64,000 nucleotides of DNA, from positions 248,001 through 312,000 of the forward strand of contig NZ_BAAAEU010000004.1 in the NCBI RefSeq assembly GCF_039523175.1, read 5' to 3'. The stretch comes from Dokdonella_A soli. Its GTDB lineage: Bacteria; Pseudomonadota; Gammaproteobacteria; Xanthomonadales; Rhodanobacteraceae. The translations under genes were made by a program, and so were the position numbers. The notes under the pieces were generated by a model. It was not told the DNA's origin, ran no database searches, and saw only the letters and a program-made list of their open reading frames with translations. Of this stretch, positions 43,812 to 53,125 are shown piece after piece. Within the stretch, counting starts at the first letter, position 1, and the number at the start of each line of letters is the position of its first letter.

Positions 43812-45044
43812 CTAGGCCTTGCCCGCAAGAGTGACCGGCGGCAACTTCGACAGCGCGCACTGGTACGGCCTGGTGTCGGTGCTCGGATTCTTGTAGCCGC
43901 CCGGGCCGTCCGCGTTCAGCACGCCGACATCCCCGTTCTGCACGCAGATGCGGTCCGTTGCGGGCGGCAGCCCGTCGACCAGCGACTTGGTGTCGACGTA
44001 GCCATCCCAGACCACATCCGGGAAATGCCCGTTGATCCCGTACACCGCGCTCTTCAGCAGTTTCAGATCCATGCCGTCCGGCGCATCGCCACCGCCCTTG
44101 AAGCGGTTGTCGTAGATGAAGATGCCTTTCGGGTACGGGTTGTAGGCCGGGTCGACGCCGGTCTTGTTGTAGTAATTCGTCGAGAAATAACTCGAGACGA
44201 TCACGTTCGCGGTGTGATGGTCGGCGATGTCGTTGTCGAAGATCTCCACGCGGTCATTGGAGTTGACGATGACGCCGGATCCGGCCGGGACGCTCGCGAC
44301 CGCGGCTCCCTTCGCCGCGAAGTTGCCGGTGTTGTTGTCGTGCACCTTGTTCTTGAACACGCGCGAGTTGCGGCCCGCCTGTGACAGGTTCGGCATGTTG
44401 AACACCAGGATGCCGCCGGTGTTTTCGGTCGCGGTGTTCTCGTACACGTCGGCGTCGATCGAGTTCTCGATCTCGATGCCGGCGACGTTGCGCTCGGCGC
44501 GGTTGCGCCGGACCACGATGTTCTTCGACTGGCCGACGTAGATGCCCGCGTCGGATGCGCCGATCACCACCGAATCCTCGATCAGCACGTTGCGCGTCTT
44601 CACCGGGTACAGGCCGTAGGCGCCATTCGTGGTCTTCGGGCCATCGGTCCATTCGACGCGTACGCCGCGGATCGTGATGTTGTCGCCCTCGTTGATCTTC
44701 AGCGCATCGCCCTTGCTGTCCTCGAGCGCGAGGTTCTCGATCGTGAAGTCGCTTGCGTTGACCAGCAGTCCTTCCGGACCGACCACCTGGCCTTTGAACG
44801 AGAGCACGCTCTTGTCCATGCCGGCGCCGCGGATCGTGACGCCGTTGGTGCGCAGGCTGAGCCCGCGGTTCAGCGTGTAGCGGCCGGCCGGGATTTCGAT
44901 CACGCTGCCCGGCTTCGCATCGAGCAGCTGTTGCTGCAACCGACTCTGGAAGGATTCGTCCGCACTGCTCTGCGGGGGTGGAGCATTTCCGCCGCAACCG
45001 GCGAGCGCCGCGGCAATGACGACGGTGGCACAAGAAACGCGCAT
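43812..45044 (-). CDS. Parallel beta-helix repeat lipoprotein (TIGR03805 type)
   Basis: The 410-residue protein has a lipobox (AALAGC) and a right-handed beta-helix with pectate-lyase-like turns: VTIRGAGMDKSVLSF, FTIENLALEDSKGDALKI, ITIRGVRVEW, VLIEDSVVIGASDAGIYVGQSKNIVVRRNRAERNVAGIEIENS. It is the known partner of the di-haem cytochrome encoded directly downstream. Family proteins are predicted to be exported and to act together, but neither has an established function. A polysaccharide lyase or binding role is possible from the fold. The ATG at 45044 follows an AGGGAG at good distance. Confidence 0.85.
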   Translation of the reverse strand: MRVSCATVVIAAALAGCGGNAPPPQSSADESFQSRLQQQLLDAKPGSVIEIPAGRYTLNRGLSLRTNGVTIRGAGMDKSVLSFKGQVVGPEGLLVNASDFTIENLALEDSKGDALKINEGDNITIRGVRVEWTDGPKTTNGAYGLYPVKTRNVLIEDSVVIGASDAGIYVGQSKNIVVRRNRAERNVAGIEIENSIDADVYENTATENTGGILVFNMPNLSQAGRNSRVFKNKVHDNNTGNFAAKGAAVASVPAGSGVIVNSNDRVEIFDNDIADHHTANVIVSSYFSTNYYNKTGVDPAYNPYPKGIFIYDNRFKGGGDAPDGMDLKLLKSAVYGINGHFPDVVWDGYVDTKSLVDGLPPATDRICVQNGDVGVLNADGPGGYKNPSTDTRPYQCALSKLPPVTLAGKA

Positions 45045-45196
45045 GGCGAAGGCTCCCTGGACTGGCGCTGCTGGCGGCGCCCGTTGGGGCGCTCTGGCGC
45101 TGCGTCCGCACTCTCGGGCATGTCGGCGTATCGCGGGAGGGGAGGAATTTCCGTCGACGGGGGGCTAATCGGCCAACCGGCGGCATCCCTGGCCCG

Positions 45197-46261
45197 TCAG
45201 GCAACCGCCTGACGCGCCGCCTGCGGCGGCATCCCGGTCCAGCGCTTGAATGCGCGCCGGAACTCGCGCGGGTCGCTGAAGCCGAGTTCGCAACCGATCT
45301 CGGCCACGCTGAGCAGGCCGCCCTGGAGCAGATCGAGCGCACGCTCCGCGCGCACGCGGTCGTGGATCTCGCGGAACACGCAGCCGCGGTCGGCGAGACG
45401 TCGGCGCAGGGAACGCTCGCTGAGGTTCAGCGTGCGCGCCACGTCCGGCAGGCGCGGATGTTCGCGCAGGCGGTTGCGCAGGAGGTGCGCGACCGAGGCG
45501 ACGATCTCGTCGCCGTGCGCGCCACCGCTGGCGAGTTGTTGCCGACACAGCAGCAGTGCCTGGGTCGCGGTCAGCGGGTTGTGGCTGGCGAGTCGGTGCT
45601 CGAGCCAGCGCGCATCGATCACCGCGCGGTTGTGGTCCGCACCGAAGCGGAGTTCACAGTCGAAGAACGCGGCGTAGTCGCGTCGGTGCGCCGGCGCCGA
45701 ATAGGTCAGCTCCAGGCGCAACACGCCGAACGGCGGCCCGACCAGCCCGCGCGCGACCGCGAGCGAACTCGCGAACAGCTCCTCGCACAGGAACGGCAGC
45801 AGGTCGGGATCACGGAAACGCGGCCACGCAACCAGTGCGACTTCGCGTGCGTCGATTGCCTCGAAACTCACGTCAAGCAGGCTGCCACAGACACGATGGT
45901 GCTCGATGCCGACGCGCATCGCGTCACCGAACGTACGCGAGGTCATCATCGCGAGTCCGAGCAGCCCGAAACTGCCGACTGTCTCGTTGCAGCCGACATG
46001 CAGGCCGAGCGCCGGTTCGTCGAGCGCGCGCAGCGCACGGCGAATCACGATGCTGGCCTGCCGGTAGGACACGCGCAGCGTCGGGTCGGTGAGCTGCGCG
46101 ACGCCGAGGCCGAGTCCGGCGAACCAGCTGTCGCAGGCGATGCCGCGCGCGACCGCGAGTTCGGTCAGGTGCACCAGCACGTTGGGCGGAATATCTGCCG
46201 TCGTGTAGCGCGCATCGGCGTCGCCCGCGTGCGTGACTTCGGCGGGCGCGACTGCGCTCAT
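45197..46261 (-). CDS. AraC-family transcriptional regulator (arabinose-binding-domain type)
   Basis: The 354-residue protein has the N-terminal Arabinose_bd-type domain found in OruR/ArgR-like regulators (LALAMMTSRTFGDAMRVGIEHHR region) and a C-terminal AraC helix-turn-helix pair (LPDVARTLNLSERSLRRRLADRGCVFREIHDRVRAERALDLL and SVAEIGCELGFSDPREFRRAFKRWTGMPP). I chose the second ATG (46261), which has GGGAG six bases before it; the first at 46273 would add four residues. It is upstream of, and on the same strand as, the beta-helix/cytochrome/receptor/dehydrogenase series and is its likely activator. Confidence 0.88.
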   Translation of the reverse strand: MSAVAPAEVTHAGDADARYTTADIPPNVLVHLTELAVARGIACDSWFAGLGLGVAQLTDPTLRVSYRQASIVIRRALRALDEPALGLHVGCNETVGSFGLLGLAMMTSRTFGDAMRVGIEHHRVCGSLLDVSFEAIDAREVALVAWPRFRDPDLLPFLCEELFASSLAVARGLVGPPFGVLRLELTYSAPAHRRDYAAFFDCELRFGADHNRAVIDARWLEHRLASHNPLTATQALLLCRQQLASGGAHGDEIVASVAHLLRNRLREHPRLPDVARTLNLSERSLRRRLADRGCVFREIHDRVRAERALDLLQGGLLSVAEIGCELGFSDPREFRRAFKRWTGMPPQAARQAVA

Positions 46262-46364
46262 ACCGTCTCCCATCGATGCTCTGCCTGTGCGTTCACCAGA
46301 CCGCTATCTAGCACGCCGTCAGCAGTCATGGTTCACGCACTGCAGCATCACGGCGTGTAGCGCA

Positions 46365-48911
46365 TCAGGGCAGCGTTTCCAGAACCGCGGCGAGCGCCCG
46401 TTCGACGCGCCCGTCCAGGGCGGCGTCCGTGGTCGGACCAAGCTCGCTCCAGCGGGTCAGCAGGGTCGCGACTTCCTGCGCCGGATTCGGCATCGTCGTG
46501 CCGCTCATCCGCGCCGACAGGCGACCGATTTGCCGCGTACGCCGCCGCTCGCGGTCTTCGTCCGGCGACTCGATGCCGGCGAGCAGTTCCAGCTCGACCA
46601 GCACGTCGCGGAATGCCTCGTCGTCATGCGGTTCAGTGTCCGCCTGCGCACTCCCAGCCGTCGCAGCGGCGAAACGTGCGGCCAGGACATCCACGGCGAT
46701 CTCACCTGCGGGCGCGTGTTGCCATTGTTCGAGCAGCGCATCCACCGGAGTCGTCGACATCTCGGCCGCGCGGCACAGTCGGTAACGAGCCTGCCATGCA
46801 TCGAAGCGCGCATGCCGCAGCGAGCGTTCGCGACGCTGCGCCGCGTCGCGCAGGCTGGCCTGCGCTGCGTCGAAGCGCCGTGCGAGATGCTCGTCGCGTA
46901 CGCGCAATGCATCCCACGCGGCCTGCAGCCGTGCTGCCGCGCTGCGATCGGGTGTCTCGGTGACAGCGAGCGCTTCGAGTTCCGCGCACAACGCCTCGGC
47001 CTGCGCACGCGCATCCGCGTCACGTGCGGAGCGTTCGGCGCGCTCGGCGTCGAGTCGTCCGAACACTGCGTCGATCGCGGCACGGAATGCCTTCCATTGC
47101 GCCTGGTCGCGGGCGCGGCGGCCGTTTCCGGCCTGTTGCCAGCGTTGCTGCAACTCGCGCGCGGCAGCGACCGCACCACGCTGCGGCGTGCCCTGACCGA
47201 GCGCCTCGGCTTCCGCGATCAGCGCGGCTTTGGCGCGTTCGACGTCCTCGTCGCGGCGCGCGACACGCGCATCCAGAGCGGCGAGACTCGTTTTGAGGCG
47301 CTGCGCGAGCGCCTTGCGTTCGCGGGGTTCGACACGGTCCAGCCCACGCAGCGCGTCGGCGGTATCGCGGCGCAGTGCAGCGATCGCTGGCCAGTCCGTG
47401 CTGTCGTCGGCCAGTGCGCCGGCGCGCTCGAGCAGCGCGTTCACCTGTTGCGCATGCGATTGCCTGAGTTCCTGACGCTTCTTGAAATATTCCTGGGTCG
47501 GCGCGAACGCGGCACGGCAGGCGGCGTGGAAGCGGCGCGCCAGTGGCGATGGCCGTGCGGCATTGCGGCCTTCCACCGTATCCAGCCGCGTCCATTCGGC
47601 TTGCGCATCGCGCACGCGCGAAGCCACCGCATCCGGATGCAGGCCCGACGTCACCAGCGCTTCGATCTCGTCGCAGAGCTGGCGGCGACGCTGGTCGTCG
47701 GCCCAGTGCTGCCACTGGCTGAGTTCGGCATGGCGGTGCTCGCTCGCGGCGAGGTGCTGTGCGAGCGAGCGCGGCAGCGGCGCCTCGATGCGTCGGCGCA
47801 GATCATCGGCGCGCGATTTCGCCGCATGTGCGGCCACGCTCGTGCCGGAATCGATCGCCGCATCGAGCGCATGCAGTGCTTCCTCGAGCTCGGCGAGCAA
47901 GCTGCGCTGCTGTTCGCGCTTCTTGCGCTGCTCCGCATTCACTTCGTCGAGCGAAGCGGCAAACCGTGCCTGTGCGAGCAGCGGCGCGACCACCGCGTCG
48001 GCCGTCGCAGCCGCATGCGCAGCGACCGGTTCCGCGGCGTGGTCGGTCTCGTCGGCGGCAGGCGTCGTGGCGGCCGGCTCCTCGCCAGCCGGATCGATCG
48101 GCGGAGATTCCACGGCGGGCGCGGGCCTCGGGGCCGGCCCCGTGCGGCTCACGACGAGCAGCGCACGGGCCGCCTCATAGCGCGCGCGCAGCGGCGGCGC
48201 GACAGCCGCCTCGATTTCCTGCCAGCGTGCTGTGACTGCGGCTTCCGCATCGGCATGCGCCGGTTCGCGCACAAGTTGTTCGAGCTGTTCGCAGAGCAGC
48301 CGCGCGCGCTGTTCCAGCGTGGCATCGTCGCCGCGCGCGATACGCAGCGCGTCGATGCGCTCGCGCGCACGCCGGTTGACCTGTTTGTCGGACTTGCGTG
48401 CGCGCTCGGCGAGGCGTGCGAGCTGCGCTTCGTCATCGATGCGTTCGACCAGGGCCAGACGGATGCCGGCATCGGCATCCTCGATCGCGCGCTCGAGCAG
48501 CAGGGCAGGGCGCGTGACGCGATCCAGTGCCGCCTGGCGCAATTCGGGCTCGCGTGCGTGGCGCGCGATGCGTTCGATCAGTTCGTTGTCGTCCTGCGCC
48601 TTGAGCAGGCGCACGCGCTCTACGAGCGACGGGGCCGAGGCATGCGTGCCGGTGAGCAGGTCCAGCCACAGCGCACGCGCCTGCGCGCGCACGTTCGCTT
48701 CGGAATCGTCGTGGGCGAGACCCTGCGCGATGCCGGGATCGGCGAGGCGCTTCATCGCCGCGATGCGCACGTCGGCGTCGGCGTCTTCGCGCGCGAGACG
48801 GCCCAGGTTGGCGACCAGCTCGGCGTCCGTGTCGTGCACGACGGCCTTGCGGCGCGTTGCGGCGTCCTTCGAGAGCCAGCGCGGCTTGCTCAGAAAACCA
48901 GGCAGTTTCAT
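46365..48911 (-). CDS. DUF349-repeat protein
   Basis: The 848-residue, Ala/Arg-rich, almost entirely helical protein starts MKLPGFLSKPRWLSKDAATR and has a HEAT-like N-terminal part (residues 1-200). It then has several DUF349 units, recognisable by W..., F/Y.K...R pairs such as ARRFHAACRAAFAPTQEYFKKRQELRQSH and AQWKAFRAAIDAVFGRLDAERAER. Coiled-coil formation is likely. DUF349 proteins are widespread in this order; the function is not known. The gene ends the TraB-aguB series on the same strand (13 bases after TraB). Confidence 0.8.
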   Translation of the reverse strand: MKLPGFLSKPRWLSKDAATRRKAVVHDTDAELVANLGRLAREDADADVRIAAMKRLADPGIAQGLAHDDSEANVRAQARALWLDLLTGTHASAPSLVERVRLLKAQDDNELIERIARHAREPELRQAALDRVTRPALLLERAIEDADAGIRLALVERIDDEAQLARLAERARKSDKQVNRRARERIDALRIARGDDATLEQRARLLCEQLEQLVREPAHADAEAAVTARWQEIEAAVAPPLRARYEAARALLVVSRTGPAPRPAPAVESPPIDPAGEEPAATTPAADETDHAAEPVAAHAAATADAVVAPLLAQARFAASLDEVNAEQRKKREQQRSLLAELEEALHALDAAIDSGTSVAAHAAKSRADDLRRRIEAPLPRSLAQHLAASEHRHAELSQWQHWADDQRRRQLCDEIEALVTSGLHPDAVASRVRDAQAEWTRLDTVEGRNAARPSPLARRFHAACRAAFAPTQEYFKKRQELRQSHAQQVNALLERAGALADDSTDWPAIAALRRDTADALRGLDRVEPRERKALAQRLKTSLAALDARVARRDEDVERAKAALIAEAEALGQGTPQRGAVAAARELQQRWQQAGNGRRARDQAQWKAFRAAIDAVFGRLDAERAERSARDADARAQAEALCAELEALAVTETPDRSAAARLQAAWDALRVRDEHLARRFDAAQASLRDAAQRRERSLRHARFDAWQARYRLCRAAEMSTTPVDALLEQWQHAPAGEIAVDVLAARFAAATAGSAQADTEPHDDEAFRDVLVELELLAGIESPDEDRERRRTRQIGRLSARMSGTTMPNPAQEVATLLTRWSELGPTTDAALDGRVERALAAVLETLP

Positions 48912-48924
48912 CGGTGGGGATTCT

Positions 48925-50154
48925 TCAGAGCAGGTTCTTGATGATATGGAAGCCGGCCGCGTATTCGCCGACCAGCGTGCCAAGCGTGACGAACATGAAA
49001 TTCAGCAGGGTGCGGGCGATGCGGTTCTTCCACCAGCCGCTCCAGTGCGCGACGTCATCGCGCAAGGTGTCGAAGTCGGCGACCCGCGGATGGCGCAGCC
49101 AAGCCTCGACGCCGGCGCTGATCGCCGAGGCCGGAATGCCGGGCCGGAACGGCTTCAGCGGCGCGGCGATGAACGCGGCGATCACGCTGAGCGGATGCGC
49201 TGCGGCCGCGATCGCGCCGAGTGCGGCGAATCCGCCGGTGAACAGCGTCCAGGCGAGCAGCGCGTCGGTGCCGGCGCGCACGCCACGCGTGAACGCGAAA
49301 CCGATCGCCGCGGCGATGACCACGAAAACACCGATGGCTATCCACTTCGGCCAGCGCGATGGCGGCGGCGGTGTCGCCAGCTTTTCGAGCAGTGGTCCCG
49401 GCATCTCGTTCTGCATCGCGAGTTCGCGTTCGATGCCGGCAAGATGGCCGGCGCCGATCACCACCAGCACGCGCTTCGCGCTGCTGCCGGACGCCTGCTC
49501 GCGCAGACGCGCAGCCATGTAGCGGTCGCGTTCGCCGATCAGCGCGTCATACAGCGGCGGCGACTCGCGCGCGAACTCGTTGAACATGCTGCCGAGCAGG
49601 TCACCCTGCTTGAGCTTCTCGATCTCGTCCTCGCCGACGTCCTCGCGGGTCAGCACACTGGCGCCGAGGCCGCCGATGATCGAGAGCCGATCCAGGAAAC
49701 CGACGCTGCGGTAGGCGCGCTTCAAGGTCACGCCGATCTCGCGGTCGATCAGCCAGACCGGAAGGCGGCGCGCGTCGGCGCCGTCGATCGCAGCCTTCAT
49801 CTCGGCACCGGGCTCGATGCCGAACTGGTCGGCAAGCCGGCGCTGGAATGCGGACAGCGCGAGGTTCGCGGCAACCAGTCCGACCTTGCCCTGGCGGATC
49901 ACCTGGAACAGGTCGAGTTTGCGGAACGCTTCAGGATCTCGCATCGACTGGAAGCGTGGCTCGCACAACTCCACCGCTACCGCGTCGAACGGCTCGCGCT
50001 CGAGGATCGCGCGCACCGCGTCGGCGCTGACCCGCGAAACGTGCGCGGTACCGAGCAGCACGTATTCGACGTCCCCACGGCGCACGTGCGCGACCGGTTG
50101 CCCGGTGAGCGCATCGGCTGCAGTGGCGTTGGCGTTGGCGGAGGGATCGGACAT
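48925..50154 (-). CDS. TraB/GumN-type membrane protein
   Basis: The 409-residue protein has the TraB domain (VLLGTAHVSRVSADAVRAILEREPFDAVAVELCEPRF; VWLIDREIGVTLKRAYR; VLVVIGAGHLAGIEREL) in the first 250 residues. About four membrane helices follow (WIAIGVFVVIAAAIGFAF, LLAWTLFTGGFAALGAIAAAA, LSVIAAFIAAPL, LLNFMFVTLGTLVGEY). The GTAH and GxGH motifs are the conserved His residues thought to bind metal in a Tiki-like protease fold. Function in bacteria is unproven. It lies between aguB and the DUF349 gene on the same strand, with short gaps. Confidence 0.85.
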   Translation of the reverse strand: MSDPSANANATAADALTGQPVAHVRRGDVEYVLLGTAHVSRVSADAVRAILEREPFDAVAVELCEPRFQSMRDPEAFRKLDLFQVIRQGKVGLVAANLALSAFQRRLADQFGIEPGAEMKAAIDGADARRLPVWLIDREIGVTLKRAYRSVGFLDRLSIIGGLGASVLTREDVGEDEIEKLKQGDLLGSMFNEFARESPPLYDALIGERDRYMAARLREQASGSSAKRVLVVIGAGHLAGIERELAMQNEMPGPLLEKLATPPPPSRWPKWIAIGVFVVIAAAIGFAFTRGVRAGTDALLAWTLFTGGFAALGAIAAAAHPLSVIAAFIAAPLKPFRPGIPASAISAGVEAWLRHPRVADFDTLRDDVAHWSGWWKNRIARTLLNFMFVTLGTLVGEYAAGFHIIKNLL

Positions 50155-50180
50155 CGGCGGAAGGCCGGAAACCTGCGTAT

Positions 50181-51068
50181 TCAATCGCGGTACCGCTTCG
50201 TCAGATCGGCATAGGCGTCGATACGACGATCGCGCAGGAACGGCCAGATGCGGCGCACGCTTTCGCTGCGCGCGAGGTCGATCTCGGCCAGCAGCAGTTG
50301 GCGCTTGTCGGTCGAGGCCTGTGCGAGGAATTCGCCTTGTGGGCCGGCGACGAAGCTCGAACCCCAGAACTGGATGCCGCGCGCGTCGTCCGGCGCGGCT
50401 TCGAGGCCGGTGCGGTTGCAGGCGAGCAGGGGCAGCCCGTTGGCGACCGCGTGGCCGCGCTGCACGGTGATCCAGGCGTCGCGCTGGCGATCCTTCTCGT
50501 CCTGCGCGTCGGCCGGATCCCAGCCGATCGCAGTCGGGTAGAGCAGCAGATCCGCGCCGGCCAACGCCATCAGGCGCGCGGCTTCGGGATACCACTGGTC
50601 CCAGCAGACCAGCAGGCCGAGCTTGCCGACCGAGGTCTGGATCGGCTCGAAGCCGAGGTCGCCGGGTGTGAAATAGAACTTTTCGTAGAACGCCGGATCG
50701 TCCGGGATGTGCATCTTGCGATACGTGCCGGCGATCCTCGCCGAGCGGTCGAACACGACCGCGGTGTTGTGGTACAGCCCGGCTGCGCGGCGCTCGAACA
50801 GTGAGGCGACGACAACCAGCTTCAGTTCCTCGGCGAGCTTGCCGAGGCGCTCGGTACTCGGCCCGGGAATCGGTTCGGCGCGGTCGAACTCGCCGACATT
50901 CTCGTGCTGGCAGAAATACGGCCCGTTGTGCAGCTCCTGCAGGAGGACCAGCTGCGCGCCCGCCGCGGCGGCCTCGCGCAGGCCAGCCTCGATCGCATCG
51001 AGATTCGCGTCGCGGCTGCCGCGATCGGTTTCCTGCAGCAGGGCGGCCTTGAGGGGGCTACTGGGCAT
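50181..51068 (-). CDS. aguB: N-carbamoylputrescine amidase
   Basis: The 295-residue nitrilase-family enzyme has the Glu-Lys-Cys triad: E in LVLLQELHNGPYFCQ, K in TYRKMHIPDDP and C in GLLVCWDQWYPEAAR. The wording HNGPYFCQHE and YEKFYFTPGDLGF is that of AguB. It hydrolyses N-carbamoylputrescine to putrescine, CO2 and ammonia. Its pathway partner aguA is 2 kb upstream on the same strand, separated by a GGDEF gene on the opposite strand. The protein is cytoplasmic and of normal family length. Confidence 0.94.
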   Translation of the reverse strand: MPSSPLKAALLQETDRGSRDANLDAIEAGLREAAAAGAQLVLLQELHNGPYFCQHENVGEFDRAEPIPGPSTERLGKLAEELKLVVVASLFERRAAGLYHNTAVVFDRSARIAGTYRKMHIPDDPAFYEKFYFTPGDLGFEPIQTSVGKLGLLVCWDQWYPEAARLMALAGADLLLYPTAIGWDPADAQDEKDRQRDAWITVQRGHAVANGLPLLACNRTGLEAAPDDARGIQFWGSSFVAGPQGEFLAQASTDKRQLLLAEIDLARSESVRRIWPFLRDRRIDAYADLTKRYRD

Positions 51069-51303
51069 GGGGTCGTCGTGAGGCTATGGAGCGAACCGGG
51101 AATGGTAGCGCGGATCGTCAAACGCGGTGTGGGTCACATTCGACTTTCGTTAACGCCGGAGTCCCGGAATGGCGCCACGACGGACGGCACAATGCGCGCT
51201 CGCCCGCCGCATGAAGCGGCATCGGCTCGCCACCGCAACGGCGATTCAATGTCGCTACCGCACCCCTATCGAGAGACGGCGCATCTCCGAACGCGCAGAT
51301 GGC

Positions 51304-53025
51304 ATGACCCCGGAACTTCACATGACGACCGTTGGCGGCGCCCCTGGACACGCGACGCGGGAGCGAGCGCTCATCCAGCGCACGACCCTCGATCTCAGTC
51401 CCTGCCCGACGTGGGTGTTCGATGCGGTGACGTTGCGGTTTCTTGCGGTGAACCAGGTCGCGATCCGTTTCTATGGTTTCAGCGAAGCGGACTTTCTTTC
51501 GATGTCGATCCTGGAGATCCACTCACCCGCCGAAGCGGGGCGGCTGGACGAGTGCGCCGGCGCGGGAGAACCGCCCCAGGCGATGAACGGCATCTGGCGC
51601 CATCGCACGAAGAACGGCAGCGAGATCGAAGCCGATCTCTTCGTGCAGGACCTGCCGCTGTGGAGCCGCAACGCGCGACTCGCGCAGGCGCGCGATGTGA
51701 CCATCGAACGGCGTGCCATACGCGCGCTCGAAGCGAGTGAGCGGCGGTTCCGCGACCTGTTCGAGCACAGCACCGGCTTCATCTGCATACACAACTTCGA
51801 CGGCATCCTGCTGGCGGTCAACCAGGCCGCGGCCGCAGCGGTGGGTCGCGGCGTCGGCGACCTCCTCGGCACGCCTTTGCACCATCTGTCCGCACCCGAA
51901 CGACGCCACCTGATCGACGCCTATCTTCAGCGCATCGTGCGCGACGGCGAGGACGCCGGCTACCTGCGCGTGCAGGACCGCAACGGCGCAGACCTGGTCT
52001 GGCAATACCGCAATCGCGTCTACGCCGACGCCGATGGCTCGTCATGCGTGATCGCTCACGCGCAGGACGTTACCGCGATGCGCGCCGTCGAACGGGCGCT
52101 CCAGCTCAGCGAGCAACGCCTGCGCACGATCGCCGATACGCTGCCGGTGAAGGTCGCCTACATCGACATGCAGCAACGTTTCGTCTTCGCAAACGAAGCC
52201 TATCGACGATCGTATGGCGGCAGCGCCGACGAAGTCGCGGGCCGGCACCTGCGCGAGGTGCTCGGCGAGGAACGCTACGCGCAGCGCGCGCCGTTCGTAG
52301 AGCGTGCGCTGAACGGCGAGCGGGTCGTATTCGAAGACGAAAGCGGGGAGGGTGACGACTACCGATGCGTCGAGGCGACGCTCATTCCGGAGCTGGCCGA
52401 CGATGGCGTGAGCGTGATCGGCGTGCACGCGATGATGCAGGACGTCAGCTCGAAGAAGCGCGAGGAGCATCGCCTGATCCGCCTCGCGCGCATCGACAGC
52501 CTGACCGGTCTGCTGAACCGCGCGGGTTTCAACGAGCGGTTCGAGAATGCGATCGCGCGTTCACGCGACCAGGGGTCGCTGCTGGCCCTGTTCTATCTCG
52601 ACATCGACCGCTTCAAGCAGGTCAACGACACCCACGGACACGTGGTCGGCGATGCGCTGATCCGCGTGTTCGCAACGCAACTTGCCGCGAAGGTGCGCGC
52701 GTCGGACGTGGTCGCGCGGCTCGGCGGCGATGAGTTCTGCATCGTGATGGAAGGCGTTCCCGACGTGCCGCACGTCGAGGCGATTGCCGCCAAGCTGGTG
52801 TCGGCGATGAACCGGGAGTTCGAGCTGCGCAGCGAAGGCGTGTCGCTACCGGTGGGCGTGAGCATCGGCATCGCGCTCTGTCGCGCCGCGCCGCTCACCG
52901 CGACGGAACTTGTCGCGCGTGCCGATGCGATGCTCTACGAGGCGAAGCAGGCCGGACGCGGCACCTATCGACTGGCGCTGATCGGGGATCAGGCTGCGCT
53001 ACGGCGTGATGGACAACGGCCCTGA
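51304..53025 (+). CDS. PAS-sensor diguanylate cyclase
   Basis: From the ATG at 51304 the protein has 573 residues: three PAS-like units (TWVFDAVTLRFLAVNQVAIRFYGFSEADFL; FICIHNFDGILLAVNQAAAAAVGRGVGDLLG; VAYIDMQQRFVFANEAYRRSYGGSADEVAG) and a GGDEF domain with RLGGDEFCIV. The I-site R-A-S-D lies five residues before GGDEF, so product inhibition is likely. No membrane segment is present, so it senses a soluble ligand or redox state and makes c-di-GMP. The start is uncertain; an upstream ATG at 51169 would add 45 Arg-rich residues. It sits between aguB and aguA in the opposite direction. Confidence 0.87.
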   Translation: MTPELHMTTVGGAPGHATRERALIQRTTLDLSPCPTWVFDAVTLRFLAVNQVAIRFYGFSEADFLSMSILEIHSPAEAGRLDECAGAGEPPQAMNGIWRHRTKNGSEIEADLFVQDLPLWSRNARLAQARDVTIERRAIRALEASERRFRDLFEHSTGFICIHNFDGILLAVNQAAAAAVGRGVGDLLGTPLHHLSAPERRHLIDAYLQRIVRDGEDAGYLRVQDRNGADLVWQYRNRVYADADGSSCVIAHAQDVTAMRAVERALQLSEQRLRTIADTLPVKVAYIDMQQRFVFANEAYRRSYGGSADEVAGRHLREVLGEERYAQRAPFVERALNGERVVFEDESGEGDDYRCVEATLIPELADDGVSVIGVHAMMQDVSSKKREEHRLIRLARIDSLTGLLNRAGFNERFENAIARSRDQGSLLALFYLDIDRFKQVNDTHGHVVGDALIRVFATQLAAKVRASDVVARLGGDEFCIVMEGVPDVPHVEAIAAKLVSAMNREFELRSEGVSLPVGVSIGIALCRAAPLTATELVARADAMLYEAKQAGRGTYRLALIGDQAALRRDGQRP

Positions 53026-53061
53026 GCGGTTGCGGAAACCGCAGGCCACAAGCCCTCGGAG

Positions 53062-53089
53062 GTTCGCCCTTCGATACCTCAGGGCGAAC
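53062..53089. repeat. Palindromic repeat, family C, copy 1
   Basis: GTTCGCCCT and AGGGCGAAC pair around TCGATACCTC. It lies in the gap between the convergent GGDEF and aguA genes and can act as a bidirectional end. The motif resembles the TTCGACAAGCTCAGGGCGAA repeats frequent in proteobacterial intergenic DNA. Confidence 0.65.
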
Positions 53090-53125
53090 GGATGTCTTCA
53101 GAGATGGCGCCCGGCAGTGAGGGAT

